Source: Phycisphaerae bacterium (GTDB lineage: Bacteria > Planctomycetota > Phycisphaerae > Phycisphaerales > SM1A02). Taken from it: DNA of 42,481 nucleotides. How positions within the stretch are numbered: the first letter of the stretch is position 1; every line of letters begins with the position of its first letter. Position numbers and translations under genes: made by a program. The notes beneath the pieces are model-generated. The model worked only from the letters and a program-made list of their open reading frames with translations, made no database searches and was not told where the DNA came from. Shown here in pieces: positions 40,983 to 42,481 of this stretch. The stretch spans positions 11,557 through 54,037 of the forward strand of contig PAHO01000053.1 in the NCBI GenBank assembly GCA_002705085.1, given 5' to 3'.

Positions 40983-42305
40983 ATGAAACACAGTTGGCTG
41001 AATTGGGCAATCATCGCGGCATTGGTCTTGGGAACCCTCTTTGGAGAACTGGTGCTGTACGCCGGAGCAGAAGCAATAGGTCCGGATCACTGGACCCGAG
41101 TGACCGGCGAATACGTCCTGATCCGTCCACTCAAAATGCTGATCATCCCATTGATCTTGTTCAGTGTGGTCAGCGGCGTGTGCTCAATTGGGGACCCCTC
41201 GCGCCTCGGCTTGGTGGGGGGAGCGACGGTCTTCTACTACTTGGCCACGATGGCCATCGCCGTCACGATCGGGGCCACCTTGGTCACGATGATTCAGCCG
41301 GGTGATCTTGATGCCGAGACCGCCGCCAACTTGACCGGACAAGCCGAAGCCCAGTACCAAGGCTCAAGTGCGGCCACCCGGATCGAAGCAGCCAACGAAG
41401 GCGACAAGGATTCGCTGGGTGGGGCGTGGAAAAACATTCTGGATCAATTGATCCCCACCAGCGCTTTTGGAGAAATGAGCAAAGGCAACCCGCTCAGCGT
41501 CATCGTGGTCAGTTTGCTGCTGGGTATTGCCTTGGCGATGGGCGGGGACAAAGCCAAGCCCGCTCGAGACTTTTTCACGTCGATGTTCGACACGCTCATG
41601 CGGATCGTCGGCTGGGTCATCATGCTGACCCCGATCGGCGTCTTCTTTTTGATGGCGTGGACGGTGGGCTCCATCGGACTGGTGAACCTCACGGGACCAC
41701 TGGCCCTTTATGTTGGGACCGTCCTGACCGGATTGCTCACGCACGGGTTAATCGTGCTCCCCGTGATCTTGTTCATCTTTGGTCGAACCAATCCCTTCCA
41801 GTACTTGATACAGGTTCGCCGGGCCCTGATGACCGCATTTGCCACCGACTCCTCCAGCGCGACCATGCCTGTCACCTTGACCGAGACCGTGGAATCTGGT
41901 GGCTGCTCCAAAAAAGCAAGCAACTTCGTCATTCCCCTTGGCGCCACCGTCAACATGGATGGCACCGCGCTCTACGAAGCGGTGGCCACCGTCTTCTTGT
42001 TCCAAGTCTTTGGCATCGACCTGTCCATGGGTGATCTGGTCATTGTGGTCATCACCGCAACGTTGGCTGCGGTGGGGGCTGCAGGGATCCCGGGGGCGGG
42101 CCTGGTGACCATGGTGATTGTGATCGGGGCGGTCAACACATCTCTCGCCGGGAGAGGCATCGAACCCTTGCCGCTCTATGCCATTGGAATCATTCTGGGC
42201 ATTGACCGAATCGTGGACATGTGCCGCACCACCGTCAACGTTTGGGGCGACGCAGTGGGAGCCAAAATCATGACTCGGATTGCTCCGGACGAAGTGGCGG
42301 CCTAG
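40983..42305 (+). CDS. Sodium/dicarboxylate (glutamate-type) symporter, DAACS family
   Basis: A 440-residue secondary transporter of the glutamate/aspartate and C4-dicarboxylate family, which couples uptake to sodium or protons. Core motifs are all present: the serine-rich re-entrant loop SSSATMP of HP1, NMDGTALYE in TM7, the AAGIPGAG tip of HP2, and DRIVDMCRTTVNVWGD in TM8. A hydrophilic loop at about 100-150 is longer than in many members. Gltp-type and DctA-type substrates cannot be separated by eye, although the Arg of MCRTTVN is the residue linked to acidic substrates. It is divergent from the OPT gene (66 bases) and has no clear Shine-Dalgarno site. Confidence 0.93.
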   Translation: MKHSWLNWAIIAALVLGTLFGELVLYAGAEAIGPDHWTRVTGEYVLIRPLKMLIIPLILFSVVSGVCSIGDPSRLGLVGGATVFYYLATMAIAVTIGATLVTMIQPGDLDAETAANLTGQAEAQYQGSSAATRIEAANEGDKDSLGGAWKNILDQLIPTSAFGEMSKGNPLSVIVVSLLLGIALAMGGDKAKPARDFFTSMFDTLMRIVGWVIMLTPIGVFFLMAWTVGSIGLVNLTGPLALYVGTVLTGLLTHGLIVLPVILFIFGRTNPFQYLIQVRRALMTAFATDSSSATMPVTLTETVESGGCSKKASNFVIPLGATVNMDGTALYEAVATVFLFQVFGIDLSMGDLVIVVITATLAAVGAAGIPGAGLVTMVIVIGAVNTSLAGRGIEPLPLYAIGIILGIDRIVDMCRTTVNVWGDAVGAKIMTRIAPDEVAA

Positions 42306-42324
42306 GGGCCATCAGTCGAAAGGA

Positions 42325-42481
<157 letters not shown>

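Overview
The window most likely comes from a bacterium of the phylum Planctomycetota, probably class Phycisphaerae or a close uncultured relative. This is inferred from gene content and style, not from any rRNA marker. The signs are moderately high GC (hand counts of sampled 60-base lines give about 62% in housekeeping genes), several secreted proteins or lipoproteins of planctomycete type, a DUF1570-like gluzincin lipoprotein, mostly weak Shine-Dalgarno sites, and a peptidoglycan gene set arranged unlike the classical dcw cluster. No rRNA, tRNA, CRISPR array, insertion sequence or prophage was found.

Layout. 1-3570 (minus): rsmD, cca, a secreted ClpP/NfeD-fold-like protein and the start of a second secreted protein. 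3600-5599 (plus): an alpha/beta hydrolase and a trpB without trpA. 5642-8035 (minus): an S41 (CtpA-type) protease with a very long N-terminal region, divergent from a 65-residue membrane protein. 8370-9371 (minus): a TPR-like lipoprotein, divergent from valS (9394-12498), which is followed by a metalloprotease-like lipoprotein and a GNAT acetyltransferase. 13976-16229 (minus): an apparently broken ORF and a class V aminotransferase. 16388-23172 (plus): an uncharacterised ORF, lexA, serA, prolyl oligopeptidase, ispH and rlmN, closely packed. 23144-27111 (minus): a HAD phosphatase translationally coupled to a 1033-residue protein that looks like an indolepyruvate ferredoxin oxidoreductase stripped of its cofactor motifs. 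27160-30060 (plus): an aminoglycoside-phosphotransferase-like kinase, a membrane-anchored TPR-like protein and an RluD-type pseudouridine synthase. 30057-40916 (minus): a tight eight-gene run, OPT transporter, aldo/keto reductase, aat, PBP2, rodA, murE, murF, mraY. 40983-42305 (plus): a sodium/dicarboxylate symporter. 42325-end (minus): the C-terminus of thioredoxin reductase.

Working together. The 30-38 kb run supplies late peptidoglycan precursor steps (MurE with a meso-DAP motif, MurF, MraY) together with the elongation polymerase/transpeptidase pair RodA-PBP2, so this organism very probably makes a DAP-type wall. Translation and RNA functions (valS, cca, rsmD, rlmN, an rluD-type gene, aat) are scattered among single metabolic genes.

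The most unusual item is the cofactor-less oxidoreductase homologue at 23144-26245. Other points worth attention are three 12-bp tandem repeats upstream of lexA, the low-GC OPT gene heading an otherwise high-GC operon, and an insertion in ValRS that resembles a decayed zinc ribbon. Starts were chosen from Shine-Dalgarno sites, stop/start overlaps and family alignment from memory. No database search was possible.
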